Shown here: positions 63,527 to 64,000 of the stretch, in pieces
How positions within the stretch are numbered: the first letter of the stretch is position 1
How the letters are laid out: each line of letters begins with the position of its first letter
NCBI RefSeq assembly: GCF_037414475.1
Contig: NZ_CP147913.1
Coordinates: forward strand, 1,178,001 to 1,242,000
From: Myxococcus stipitatus
GTDB taxonomy: Bacteria; Myxococcota; Myxococcia; Myxococcales; Myxococcaceae
Direction: 5' to 3'
Length of the DNA: 64,000 bases
Notes under the pieces: generated by a model
Told to the model about the DNA's origin: nothing
The model's database searches: none
Seen by the model: only the letters and a program-made list of their open reading frames with translations
Program-made: the position numbers and the translations under genes

Positions 63527-64000
63527 ATGGTGTGCAGTCGACGGACGTCGTTTTGGCGAACGATGGGCGTGGTACTGGGATTGACCGGGTTGGTCGCATG
63601 CGGTGTCGAACAAGAGGGGAAGACTCCCACTGAAGAGCAACCCATGGAGGAAAGCGCGGAGAAGACCTCCGAACTCGCGATAGACCGGTACGCGGACGCG
63701 GTCGCGGCCGGAGGTGCCGTTGCCGTCCTCAACCCAAACAATGCCATCGGTGCACCAGACGGCAACGCCGCAAGCTTCCTCGCCGCGCTGGACGGCTCAC
63801 TGACGCTGGACATGGGCGCCGGGGAGGAAGGCAACGGCCCCCTGCGCATCTACTACCTGGGCCTCACCGCGGCCGCCCTCGCGCGGGTGGAGTTCCTGCG
63901 GGCCGACATGACCGTCATCACCACCGGCCAGGTCAACCTCATCGACCTGGGCGTGGGAACCCACACGGCCCTCGTCCCGAACAGCAACCCCACGCCCTAC
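63527..64000 (+). CDS. N-terminal part of a secreted lipoprotein (truncated by window end)
   Basis: The coding frame opens at ATG 63527, with GGAG six bases upstream (63517-63520); a second in-frame ATG at 63515 is less well placed. It is still open at the window end, so 158 residues are visible. The signal peptide ends in LVACGVEQ, a lipobox. A charged low-complexity linker (EEQPMEESAEKTSELAI) is followed by a beta-rich domain (AVAVLNPNNAIGAPDGNAASFLAALDGSLTLDMGAGEEG), which resembles discoidin-like or similar surface domains only faintly. Function is not assigned. Confidence 0.65.
   Translation, partial: MVCSRRTSFWRTMGVVLGLTGLVACGVEQEGKTPTEEQPMEESAEKTSELAIDRYADAVAAGGAVAVLNPNNAIGAPDGNAASFLAALDGSLTLDMGAGEEGNGPLRIYYLGLTAAALARVEFLRADMTVITTGQVNLIDLGVGTHTALVPNSNPTPY

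Overview
The window is very GC-rich and gene-dense, with tail-to-tail and divergent gene pairs, many lipoproteins with clear lipoboxes, a Myxococcus-type PilZ protein, ELWxxDGT and collagen-like surface lipoproteins, and a divergent pair of lipoxygenases. Together these point to a myxobacterium of the Myxococcaceae (Myxococcus, Corallococcus, Pyxidicoccus or a relative). This is inferred from gene content, not from a marker gene. About 53 protein genes can be supported. I see no rRNA, tRNA, CRISPR array, transposase or phage gene.

Region by region. 1-3.4 kb: the end of an unknown protein, a PD40/TolB-like propeller, and a LytTR-type two-component pair preceded by a striking tandem LytTR-box array. 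3.4-9.4 kb: M14 carboxypeptidase, GH6 cellulase lipoprotein, amidase-signature enzyme and a PlsC-like acyltransferase with an altered motif. 9.4-14 kb: PilZ protein, leucine-rich-repeat lipoprotein, MscS channel and a small lipoprotein. 14-21.6 kb: LysR regulator, unknown proteins, di-haem oxidase-like protein, sterol-desaturase-family membrane enzyme and collagen-like lipoprotein. 22-28.6 kb: DUF1993 protein, SDR with divergent AraC regulator, an L1-like subclass B3 metallo-beta-lactamase, RNase HI, methyltransferase and EamA exporter. 28.7-32.6 kb: LysR plus ALDH7-type dehydrogenase and a small two-gene membrane operon. 32.6-36.3 kb: DUF2277, ECF sigma factor with C-terminal repeats, RarA and a YCII/DGPF protein. 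36.4-43 kb: the highlight, a lipoxygenase diverging from a lipoxygenase-P450-desaturase operon. 43-53 kb: SGNH hydrolase, FUSC membrane protein, a three-gene exported DUF1501/CxxCH operon and an ELWxxDGT lipoprotein. 53-58.5 kb: intradiol dioxygenase, APH(6)-like kinase, head-GIN lipoprotein, a zinc-ribbon SDR and a bactofilin-like beta-helix protein. 58.5-64 kb: two DUF4139 proteins, one carrying an inserted TonB-receptor-like segment, a PPK2 and a truncated lipoprotein gene.

The most interesting candidate system is the oxylipin locus at 36.4-43 kb. Two complete lipoxygenases would make fatty-acid hydroperoxides. The adjacent P450 lacks the usual acid-alcohol pair for O2 activation, as expected of an enzyme that rearranges hydroperoxides. 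The translationally coupled desaturase could supply or finish the polyunsaturated acyl chain. Other signals worth checking are the LytTR-box array at 3361-3423, the L1-like beta-lactamase, the ECF/DGPF pair, the SDR family lacking its catalytic Tyr, and the DUF4139/TonB-plug fusion.
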